Shown here piece by piece: positions 1 to 6,415 of a stretch of DNA of 64,000 bases. Both the position numbers and the translations under genes were made by a program. Source of the stretch: Vreelandella nigrificans. GTDB lineage: Bacteria > Pseudomonadota > Gammaproteobacteria > Pseudomonadales > Halomonadaceae. The first letter of the stretch is position 1, and the number at the start of each line of letters is the position of its first letter. Location of the stretch: positions 1 to 64,000 of the forward strand of contig NZ_NWUX01000005.1 in the NCBI RefSeq assembly GCF_002374315.1, given 5' to 3'. The notes under the pieces are model-generated. The model saw only the letters and a list, made by a program, of their open reading frames with translations. It had not been told where the DNA came from and searched no databases.

Positions 1-418
1 GAACGAGCCCAGTGCGGCGACGAAGTAAATCCCGTGTTGCTCGCATGCTACGAGGGTAGGCATACGCGAGGGGAAAGTTGCCACCGCGAATAAGCGCAGC
101 AATTTTGTAAGAATCCACGCGATCATTCTTAGTTTTACCGCCATGAATGGCCTTCATATAAAGGGCATGACCGAGAATGAAAGCAATGCCCTGGTCTTCA
201 CAGAAATCAGCGATCCAGTACCAGCAGTGCATGCATTCGACGCCGATGATCAGATCGTCCAGGTAGGGTTCGATCAGATGGAGCAAAGGTTCTGGTTTGG
301 CTGGAATCTCTTTATGCAGAAGGGTGTCGCCCTGCTGATCCAAGATACAGACATACAGGCTACGGGCATGCAGATCAATTCCACAGTAGTGACGGTGAGT
401 GCTATTGTAAAAGTTCAT
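1..418 (-). CDS. IS110-family transposase (recombinase), N-terminal part, cut by window start
   Basis: Reading the minus strand from ATG at 418 gives 139 codons that run off the window. The N-terminal DEDD (RuvC-like) catalytic domain of IS110-family recombinases is recognisable: GIDLHARS carries the first Asp, VECMHCWYW the Glu, and KTKNDRVDSYKIA the paired Asp region near residue 105. The C-terminal Tnp20-type domain with its serine would lie outside the window. The family moves IS circles using a structured bridge RNA encoded in a non-coding end of the element. The gene points away from the integron cassettes. Family assignment is confident; subgroup (IS110 or IS1111) is not visible, though insertion in an attC site favours IS1111. 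Confidence 0.88.
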   Translation of the reverse strand, partial: MNFYNSTHRHYCGIDLHARSLYVCILDQQGDTLLHKEIPAKPEPLLHLIEPYLDDLIIGVECMHCWYWIADFCEDQGIAFILGHALYMKAIHGGKTKNDRVDSYKIAALIRGGNFPLAYAYPRSMRATRDLLRRRTGLV

Positions 419-495
419 TGAGTCTTCTCCTGTTAGGTTTGGTCGCCTTTTCAGCTTAGCCAAACAGGCTGAGCTGGGGGAGAAGGCTCAATGAG
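1..495 (-). mobile_element. IS110-family insertion sequence, partial, inserted at an attC-like site
   Basis: The element comprises the transposase and about 75 bp of non-coding DNA upstream of it. That stretch holds an inverted repeat, AGTCTTCTCC at 421-430 against GGAGAAGGCT at 479-488 with one mismatch, suitable as a subterminal repeat. The right boundary near 495 is inferred, because immediately beyond it the sequence becomes the inner part of an attC site. The other end is outside the window. IS1111-attC elements are a known group that targets attC sites in a fixed position. Confidence 0.6.
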
Positions 496-563
496 TATCA
501 AGCGCATGTTGTCGGACTGGTTTCCGCTGCGCTCCAAATCAGCCGCAAATGCGGGCGTTAATT
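496..563. repeat. attC-like recombination site, left arm interrupted by the IS
   Basis: CGCATGTTGTCGG at 503-515 pairs with CCGCAAATGCG at 543-553, and the site ends in GCGGGCGTTAAT (R' core GTTAAT at 557-562), the usual attC 3' consensus. The expected left core (a TAAC-type R'' box) is altered to TATCAAG at the IS junction. The same AAATGCGGGCGTTAA end recurs at the next site. Confidence 0.65.
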
Positions 564-575
564 TCAAAGGTGACC

Positions 576-1304
576 ATGACTGACTGGAAGAAATATGAGC
601 GTTTCATAGCCGAACTTTGCTCTGAGGACTATCAATCTCAAGATGTCACGGTCATCCCAAATGCCAAAATAAAAGGTTGCTTAAGTCAAACGATTAGGCA
701 AGTAGATGTCCTTATAGACTCTCGCTTTGGTGACGATAGAAATCGTAGGATTATTGTAGATGCTAAGAAATATAGCCGCCCCCTAAATGTTAAAGACGTT
801 GAAAGTTTCCATGGAATGATGATGGACTGCTCCTCAAAAGTCGGAATTTTAGTTTGTCCGAACGGTTATAGTGAGGCGGCAAAAAGAAGAGCACAAAATT
901 ATATTAATTTGAAAATTGTTGCTCTCTCTGAATTGGAAAATGTCGATCTCTCGCTGTGGGATAACTGTATAAGTGATAGTTGCAATGAAAGAAAAGAGCG
1001 AGGTCTAGTACTTTGGGATTCGCCTATTGGTATAGGAGCACCATCTACTCCAGTATCAATTACTACTATTGGTAAATGCGATGTCTGTGGGGATTTTCAT
1101 ATTTGGTGTTGGGACTGTGGTGGTAAATTTTTTTTGGGCGATGAAAGTGAGTTGAAGTGCAACTGCGACCACCCTTGGTTTTGGCTTACCGCCATCGAAG
1201 AAGATGAAAGTAGTGAAGGTGGCAACGAAGTATTGAAGTCTGTATACCTGCTTTTGGTTACTTTAACAGATGCATTAATCGCGGATAGAAAGCCGCTAAA
1301 TTGA
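576..1304 (+). CDS. Integron cassette protein: Mrr-like PD-(D/E)xK nuclease domain plus zinc ribbon
   Basis: A 242-residue soluble protein. The start is ATG at 576, placed behind AAAGGTG; an earlier in-frame ATG at 549 lies inside the attC site and is less likely. Residues about 30-125 resemble the restriction-endonuclease (Mrr-like) fold: RQVDVLID gives the acidic residue and IIVDAKKYSRPL the D-x-K pair, followed by a segment typical of these folds (VGILVCPNGYS, then AAKRRAQ). The C-terminal third holds CDVCGD, CWDCGG and CNCDHPW, consistent with a zinc ribbon. The codon composition is AT-rich compared with the neighbouring chromosome, as usual for cassette genes. Role unknown; nucleases of this type are often defensive. 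Confidence 0.72.
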   Translation: MTDWKKYERFIAELCSEDYQSQDVTVIPNAKIKGCLSQTIRQVDVLIDSRFGDDRNRRIIVDAKKYSRPLNVKDVESFHGMMMDCSSKVGILVCPNGYSEAAKRRAQNYINLKIVALSELENVDLSLWDNCISDSCNERKERGLVLWDSPIGIGAPSTPVSITTIGKCDVCGDFHIWCWDCGGKFFLGDESELKCNCDHPWFWLTAIEEDESSEGGNEVLKSVYLLLVTLTDALIADRKPLN

Positions 1305-1306
1305 AA

Positions 1307-1390
1307 TTAACAATCGCATATTGTTCGCCCCTGCGGGGCTGGGACCTTCGCTCCGCTGCGCTTCACTATGGCCCCAAATGCGGGCGTTAA
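1307..1390. repeat. attC site closing cassette 1
   Basis: An 84-bp imperfect palindrome. R'' TTAAC is at 1307-1311 and L'' CGCATATTG at 1315-1323; L' CAAATGCG is at 1375-1382 and R' GTTAA at 1386-1390. The centre (CGCCCCTGCGGGGC and the AGCG/CGCT region) can also fold. It follows the stop codon of the first cassette gene by two bases, the standard arrangement in integron cassettes. Confidence 0.78.
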
Positions 1391-1415
1391 AAACCAAAGA
1401 TACTCGGAGTGCACA

Positions 1416-2009
1416 TTGGAAATCGATATTATTGAAATGATGTCTCATGGAGAGAATCAAAAAGTTGAGTTTCTGCGCGCCGACGTCTCCCCACTCATCA
1501 TCGCAAAAGTAGTGTCTGCATTTGCAAACACAGATGGTGGGACGATTCTGCTTGGGGTCAGTAATTCTTCTACTATAGATGGTGTAGACCCTGATGCAGC
1601 AAGGTCAAAGATCGAAAAAGCTCTTGGGATGCTCAGCTCATCTGATGTTGTGAGTTTCGATATAAAGCAAACACGTATCGTTCTAAATGTTGCTGTTATA
1701 AGGGTCGAAAAATCGGATCAAATTGTTTTTTGTGACTCAGGTGCCTACATACGAAGCGGCGAGAAAATTAGAGTGATGCACCAAGAGGAAATCAGATCAC
1801 TAGTCGGCTCGTCAAGTGGTTCAATTGACGCCCTTTCTGGCGTTTTGGAAAAGCAAACTTTAATGATTGAAGCTCTAGAAAAGACCATTAGCAGCCTGAA
1901 AGGCGAAGTTGCTGAAGGAAATAGTCTCAAGTCGAAGATTAAAGACCATTCGATAGGAGGTATTGTTGGTGTGGTGGTCGGTATCGCTCTTGGCGCAATC
2001 GGTTTTTAA
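1416..2009 (+). CDS. Integron cassette protein: AlbA_2/Schlafen-like domain, coiled coil, C-terminal membrane anchor
   Basis: The N-terminal 110 residues match the AlbA_2 (divergent AAA_4, Schlafen-like) pattern: GENQKVEFLRA, then AFANTDGGTILLGVSN and DGVDP. The region after residue 130 is helical and probably coiled coil (LEKQTLMIEALEKTISSLKGEV). The last 20 residues are a glycine-rich hydrophobic segment (GGIVGVVVGIALGAIGF) ending at the C-terminus, so the protein may be tail-anchored. The start is uncertain: TTG at 1416 has GGAG seven bases upstream and keeps the first helix of the domain; ATG at 1437 or ATG at 1368 (inside attC) are alternatives. Such domains occur in phage-defence and regulatory proteins, but the function here is unknown. 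Confidence 0.68.
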   Translation: MEIDIIEMMSHGENQKVEFLRADVSPLIIAKVVSAFANTDGGTILLGVSNSSTIDGVDPDAARSKIEKALGMLSSSDVVSFDIKQTRIVLNVAVIRVEKSDQIVFCDSGAYIRSGEKIRVMHQEEIRSLVGSSSGSIDALSGVLEKQTLMIEALEKTISSLKGEVAEGNSLKSKIKDHSIGGIVGVVVGIALGAIGF

Positions 2010-2087
2010 CAAGGCTAGGCACGGCGACGGCTTTTTCGTTGCGGCTTCGCCTCCACTTCAAAGCTGCGCGTGTTGGCGGCGTTATAT
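2005..2087. repeat. attC-like site closing cassette 2, end of visible array
   Basis: TTTAAC at 2005-2010 overlaps the stop codon of the cassette gene and pairs in attC fashion with GGCGGCGTTATAT ending at 2087. Inner arms are CTAGGCACG and the complement of CGTGTTGG, and the centre contains paired GGCGA/TCGCC blocks. The core GTTATAT departs from GTTRRRY at one purine. No further cassette follows; the next recognisable sequence is the tRNA fragment. Confidence 0.6.
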
Positions 2088-2130
2088 CAGCATTTCCTCA
2101 ACATCCGCTCTTGACCGAGAACAGCCAAAA

Positions 2131-2222
2131 CCAAAAAAGGACCCACGATTTCTCGCAGGCCCCTTTTTGGATTTTGGCGCGCCTGACAGGAATTGAATCT
2201 GCGACCTTCGGCTTCGGAGGCT
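2131..2222 (-). repeat. Partial direct copy of the tRNA-Arg(CCG) 3' end and its terminator (candidate att site)
   Basis: Positions 2175-2222 repeat the 3'-terminal 48 nt of the intact tRNA-Arg gene at 30836-30912 (CCA end, T arm, anticodon arm up to the CCG loop) with four differences, three in the acceptor/T-arm part and one at the last base. The match stops abruptly in the anticodon stem. The flanking stretch 2131-2170 is a decayed version of the tRNA terminator, still sharing the block CGATTTCTCGCAG. The fragment has the same orientation as the full gene. It is not a functional tRNA: the 5' half is missing. Confidence 0.85.
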
Positions 2223-2929
2223 ACTTCCAAGCCCTTTAGAAAATGTCACTTGGTCAGCAAGTCTTTCTGAGAAAATTTAATTTACGGAAATAAAAACAAC
2301 CGCTTAATAAAGAAAAACCCTTAATAGCTCTTTTACTCTTTATCCCGACTTATACCATTCGCTGCACAACGCCACCGTTATATCGGTCATATCGCGTGAC
2401 TTTAAGATGTCCGGTTTTTGACCAGCTTTGACCTTTGGCGGTATAGATGGCGTGAACGATCGTCTGATGAACTGAAGCTCCGAAACCATCCATTAAGCCT
2501 AAAAGGATAATGTGCAGTAAATTTTTACAGTTAATGTTAAATTGCCAAGCAAACCACCCAATACTTCTGACGGAGGGAAATAATTCTTAAACATAAAATT
2601 TAAGAATATAACTTTTACCTGTAACCGCCTTGAGCTCTTCTTATCACACTATCAAAACGCATATATCTATTAAAAATAAAAAAACAAAGCTCTACATAAA
2701 CTCAACCCACATTAAAAACCATAAAAATTTATCAAATATAACCATCTGATACAAAAATCTAAAAAAAAACCACTACTCTAACTATTAAAAGAGCCCTGCA
2801 AAACATTATATAAAAATAATAAATATTAAAAATAAGAATTATAAAATTGCTACAACGTTTTTATCAGACGAATCTGTTACCTGTGCGATTGATTTCAAAA
2901 CACCAAAATTAATGACAACAGGTATCACA
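2223..2929. other. AT-rich intergenic stretch, promoter region of the first TRAP operon
   Basis: About 700 bp without a convincing gene. From 2520 to 2900 it is extremely AT-rich with many A and T runs, quite unlike the flanking genes. It must hold the promoter of the following TRAP operon, but no single -35/-10 pair stands out among many AT-rich candidates. A short minus-strand coding-like remnant lies at 2350-2493. Confidence 0.6.
2350..2493 (-). pseudogene. Possible gene remnant, 47 codons, unidentified
   Basis: A minus-strand frame from ATG at 2493 to TAA at 2350 encodes a protein-like sequence (for example VHQTIVHAIYTAKGQSW and VTRYDRYNGGVVQRMV). It sits in AT-rich DNA, has no ribosome-binding site, and stays open upstream of the ATG. 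It could be the C-terminal end of a lost gene. I do not recognise the family. Confidence 0.22.
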
Positions 2930-3907
2930 ATGAAACCAACCCCTCTTGCGCTCTTCAGCCTTATCGGAATAAGTACTTTTTGCAGCAATGTTCAAGCACT
3001 GGATATCAAGCTTGGGCATGTCTTGGCACCAACTCATAACTGGCATGTCTCTGCGGAAGGTTTTGCTCATGACGTACGAGAAGCTACCGATCAGCGTGTA
3101 AATTTTCAGGTTTTTCCTAGCGGCCAGCTTGGCAATGAAACTCGGCTGATAGAAGGCATGCAAATTGGCAGTATGGATGCCGGAGTTATTGGGTGCGGAT
3201 CCTTTCAATCCTTAGAACCCAAGTTTGGAATCGTTGAGCTGCCTTACTCTTGGGAGAGCCGAGAAGCAGCCTACGCAGCTTATGATGGTGAACTAGGCAG
3301 CATCCTCGAAGAACTGGCGGAAAATAAGAGTATTAAAGTTCTCAGTTGGTGGGAAAATGGTTTCCGTCACGTTACCAACAACCGGGGGCCAATTGAGTCT
3401 CCACACGACCTAGAAGGTCTAAAGATCAGGGTCACTCCTGACAGGATGCGTCTAAATACTTTTGAAGCACTCGGTGCAAACCCCGCCCCACTTTCCTTTG
3501 GTGAACTCTACTCGGCATTACAGCAAGGCGTCTTTGACGCTCAGGAAAACCCCCTTTCCATTATTCACTCCTCTTCTTTTTACGAAGTTCAAGATTACAT
3601 CTCTTTAACGGGCCATGTTTGGGCTCCTGCTTGCTTAGCAATTGCTGGCCCCACTTGGAACAAGATCAATGCGGATGATCAGGCAGTTATCCAAGCTCTA
3701 GCAGACGAGTGGCGCGATAAGCAACGCGCTATGGCCCAGGAGGATGATAAAAACATGCTCGAAATGCTGGCTGCAGAAGGTATGCAGATAAATGAAGTCG
3801 ACACAGCGTCCTTCAACGAGCGGGTTCAAGGAGTATGGAACGATTATTCCGATGTGTTTGGTGAGGAATTGATGGAGACCGTCAGACAGTACCAAACGGC
3901 TGAATGA
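2930..3907 (+). CDS. dctP: TRAP transporter substrate-binding protein, DctP family (TRAP system 1)
   Basis: A periplasmic solute receptor of 325 residues that hands a carboxylate to the DctQM membrane pair. The signal peptide is MKPTPLALFSLIGISTFCSNVQA, so export is by Sec. Family marks are the conserved substrate-carboxylate Arg in LKIRVTPDRMR, GELYSALQQGVFDAQENP, and the alternation of two alpha/beta lobes. ATG at 2930 is preferred over the ATG at 2912 because it starts directly at the signal peptide; its ribosome site (ACAGGT) is weak. First gene of an operon with dctQ, dctM and four or more catabolic genes. Substrate unknown; the conserved Arg argues for an organic acid. Confidence 0.9.
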   Translation: MKPTPLALFSLIGISTFCSNVQALDIKLGHVLAPTHNWHVSAEGFAHDVREATDQRVNFQVFPSGQLGNETRLIEGMQIGSMDAGVIGCGSFQSLEPKFGIVELPYSWESREAAYAAYDGELGSILEELAENKSIKVLSWWENGFRHVTNNRGPIESPHDLEGLKIRVTPDRMRLNTFEALGANPAPLSFGELYSALQQGVFDAQENPLSIIHSSSFYEVQDYISLTGHVWAPACLAIAGPTWNKINADDQAVIQALADEWRDKQRAMAQEDDKNMLEMLAAEGMQINEVDTASFNERVQGVWNDYSDVFGEELMETVRQYQTAE

Positions 3908-3908
3908 T

Positions 3909-4382
3909 ATGACCTTTTCCAGGCTTGTAATGCGTATATCCCATCTAAGTTTGGCCGTAGCCGCCTGTGGAGCCGCCGCGTTGGCGGCCCTGGTTATCTA
4001 TACGGTCTTTATGCGCTGGGTCGTGGGACAAACGCCTAATTGGGCGGAAGAGTTGCCGCGATTAGTGCTGATCTGGACAGCCCTATTGGGCTCAGTTACC
4101 TGCACATACCAACGCTCTCACCTCAATGCCGGGTTGCTGCCGCTGATCGTACGCTCCATCAACGTCCGCCGAGTCATCAACAAGGCCACGGATATTGTTC
4201 TACTAGTAATGCTTCTGGTGCTAGCCAAGGCTGGTTGGGATCTAGCAGTACTGACCATGAGCATGACCACTACAGCGTTAAAAATGCCTGTTGGTGTCAT
4301 TTATCTCTCAGTGCCAGTGGGTTGCGTAGGTATGGCGTTGATGCAAGTACAGCACGTGTTGTCTCCAGGAGATTCGCTATGA
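3909..4382 (+). CDS. dctQ: TRAP transporter small permease, DctQ family (system 1)
   Basis: A 157-residue inner-membrane protein with four predicted transmembrane helices (about 15-37, 50-70, 93-112, 127-147). The family signature WAEELPRLVLIWTALLG, found between helices 1 and 2, is present. DctQ forms the small subunit that binds DctM. It begins one base after the dctP stop and its TGA overlaps the dctM start as ATGA, so translation is probably coupled. Confidence 0.92.
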   Translation: MTFSRLVMRISHLSLAVAACGAAALAALVIYTVFMRWVVGQTPNWAEELPRLVLIWTALLGSVTCTYQRSHLNAGLLPLIVRSINVRRVINKATDIVLLVMLLVLAKAGWDLAVLTMSMTTTALKMPVGVIYLSVPVGCVGMALMQVQHVLSPGDSL

Positions 4383-5662
4383 CCGCAGGTGCACTTACTC
4401 TGCTGGGCGTCTTTGGATTCGCTATTTTAGTTAATATCCCGATTGCCTTCAGCTTGATTCTCGCCGCTCTCGTCTATCTGCTCGTGTTTGGTGCGGCCCC
4501 TATGATGGTTTCAGCGCAGCAGTTCGTCGGAGGGATGGATAGCTTCACCTTGCTGGCGATTCCCCTATTCATTCTAGCGGCACAACTGATGAATAGCGCT
4601 GGCCTGACCAAGCGTATCGTGCATCTTTGCATGTCCCTAGTCGGCGATATTCGGGGCGGGCTAGCTGTCGTAGCAGTCATGGCCTGTATGTTGTTTGGTG
4701 CCTTATCGGGGTCAGGAGTGGCAGATGTTATTGCCATCGGCAGCATGCTGTTACCTGCAATGCATAAGAATGGCTACCACAAGGGTTTTAGCAGCGCACT
4801 CGTTGGGTGTGCAAGCTCCTTCGGAACAGTGATCCCTCCTAGTATCGTCATGATTGTCTATGGCACCACGTCTAATACATCGGTGGGTAAACTCTTCATG
4901 GGCGGCGTAATTCCTGGCCTGTTGTTGACCCTCTCATTAATAGGTGTAGCACTTTATATTTCGCGGAAACATGGCTGGGCTGGGGTCAAGCCTTCCGGCC
5001 CCGCAGAACGTCGCCGAGCGGTCATCGATGCACTGCCTGCACTCATGGTACCGGTGCTAATCATTGGTGGAATTCGCTTCGGCGTATTCACACCGACCGA
5101 AGCAGCGGCCTCCGCCATTCTCTATGCCCTTGTACTCGGCTTGGTGCTCTATCGCTGCCTCTCACTACGAGACATTATCAACTGCGTCATCGCCACAGCA
5201 GAAACGAGCGCCGCCATCTTAGTCATTATCGGCGCTGCTGGTCTCTTCGCCTGGGGGCTGACTTATGAGCAGGTACCACAAACCATCGCAGGGATCATCG
5301 GCGATTGGACAAATAGCACACACACTGTGTTGCTGTTGCTAACTGCAGTATTGCTGGTGCTCGGAACCTTTATGGAGAGCATCGCCATCATCATCATCAT
5401 CACCCCCATCGTCATGCCTCTGCTCTCCCAGTACGGCATCGATCCTGTGCATTTCGGTGTGCTGCTGACCGTCAACCTCGCTATAGGTGCCAATACGCCC
5501 CCCCTGGGTATAGACCTAATGGCGGCCTGTCGTATTTCGGGTATCAGCGTTATGGAAACGTTACGCCCGCTTTCTCTAATGCTGATGTCCATGCTTGCCG
5601 TCCTAATGCTCATCACATTCGTGCCTGACATCGTGCTGTTCTTACCCAACCTGATGGAGTGA
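4379..5662 (+). CDS. dctM: TRAP transporter large permease, DctM family (system 1)
   Basis: A 427-residue, roughly 12-helix membrane protein of the ion transporter superfamily that carries the sodium-coupled transport path. Typical marks are LLAIPLFILAAQLMNSAG, GALSGSGVAD (scoop-like re-entrant segment), FGTVIPPSIVMIVYG and IGANTPPLGIDL. The start ATG at 4379 overlaps the dctQ stop. A longer in-frame extension to 4040 exists, but it lies wholly inside dctQ in another frame and is not real. Confidence 0.93.
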   Translation: MTAGALTLLGVFGFAILVNIPIAFSLILAALVYLLVFGAAPMMVSAQQFVGGMDSFTLLAIPLFILAAQLMNSAGLTKRIVHLCMSLVGDIRGGLAVVAVMACMLFGALSGSGVADVIAIGSMLLPAMHKNGYHKGFSSALVGCASSFGTVIPPSIVMIVYGTTSNTSVGKLFMGGVIPGLLLTLSLIGVALYISRKHGWAGVKPSGPAERRRAVIDALPALMVPVLIIGGIRFGVFTPTEAAASAILYALVLGLVLYRCLSLRDIINCVIATAETSAAILVIIGAAGLFAWGLTYEQVPQTIAGIIGDWTNSTHTVLLLLTAVLLVLGTFMESIAIIIIITPIVMPLLSQYGIDPVHFGVLLTVNLAIGANTPPLGIDLMAACRISGISVMETLRPLSLMLMSMLAVLMLITFVPDIVLFLPNLME

Positions 5663-5667
5663 CTTTA

Positions 5668-6390
5668 ATGCTTCATAGCACACTAACAGGCTGTCGAAGC
5701 TGGCTTTTCGTACCAGGGCATGACGCCGATTGTTTGGCTGACGCGTTGGACTCTGGGGCCGATGCCATCGTTATTGATCTGGAGGAATTCACCCCGGCAG
5801 CATCACGCCATACTGCCTGCCAAGCGTTCGTCAGCATGGCCGAAAGCTGTCGGCAAAGAGGCGTCTCTCCCATGGTCCGAATCAATGCCTTAGATAAGGG
5901 AGGCCGAGCAGAGCTGAAACTGCTAATGGGTGCCTCTCCTGAGGCGGTCTTCCTGCCCAAAGTCGAGGAAGTAACACAACTGACGGCACTTTCGTCAGCA
6001 CTTAGTCGCGAAGAAAAACACTGGGGTATAGCACCAGAAACTACCGCCATTATACCGACTATAGAGAGCCGCTTGGGGATCAAGCGGATCAGCGAATTAT
6101 TACATTCTTGCCCGCGCGTTTTAGCCGCTCTGCTCGGCACTGGTGATTTAGCACATGACCTAAAGCTGTCTCCAGAAGAGCGTAGCGCCTCGCTAGCCCC
6201 CTTCCGACAGTTATTTCTCAGGGCTTGCGATGATGCCGGCATGTTGGCAATTGACGGCCCGTGGCCAGCAAAAAAAGGGTTCGAAGCAGACCAGTCTTGG
6301 TCTTATCAATGCGGCTTTCGAGCTCGTTGTGTTGTCGATTCTCGCCAGATTAAGCCCTTGCATCGGCTGTTATCTGCCCCGTCTACCTAA
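5668..6390 (+). CDS. HpcH/HpaI (CitE-like) aldolase or lyase
   Basis: A 240-residue TIM-barrel protein of the citrate lyase beta / malyl-CoA lyase superfamily. Motifs: RSWLFVPGHDADCLADAL at the N-terminus, GADAIVIDLEEF (acidic metal/base region), PMVRINAL (active-site Arg), AVFLPKVEEV and IIPTIESRLGI (metal-binding Glu). These enzymes make or break C-C bonds between acetyl-CoA or pyruvate and a carbonyl acid, using Mg. ATG at 5668 has GGAG eight bases upstream, whereas GTG at 5659 does not, so the ATG is chosen. It is shorter than typical CitE (about 290), lacking the far C-terminal arm, so the substrate may not be a CoA ester. Cotranscribed with TRAP system 1. Confidence 0.82.
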   Translation: MLHSTLTGCRSWLFVPGHDADCLADALDSGADAIVIDLEEFTPAASRHTACQAFVSMAESCRQRGVSPMVRINALDKGGRAELKLLMGASPEAVFLPKVEEVTQLTALSSALSREEKHWGIAPETTAIIPTIESRLGIKRISELLHSCPRVLAALLGTGDLAHDLKLSPEERSASLAPFRQLFLRACDDAGMLAIDGPWPAKKGFEADQSWSYQCGFRARCVVDSRQIKPLHRLLSAPST

Positions 6391-6415
6391 CCATTCGTTC
6401 AAAGAGATCTTGCCC

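Noticed and set aside
2350..2493. Intact small protein gene
   Set aside because: No ribosome site, and the frame is open upstream of ATG; treated only as a possible remnant.
4040..4378. Upstream in-frame extension of dctM (system 1) to 540 residues, suggesting a DctQ-DctM fusion
   Set aside because: The extension lies in dctQ in a different frame and its residues look nothing like DctQ; ATG 4379 with ATGA overlap is normal.
6230..6415. N-terminal extension of the ThDP enzyme
   Set aside because: It overlaps the CitE-like lyase gene out of frame; ATG 6416 starts at the normal PYR-domain N-terminus.
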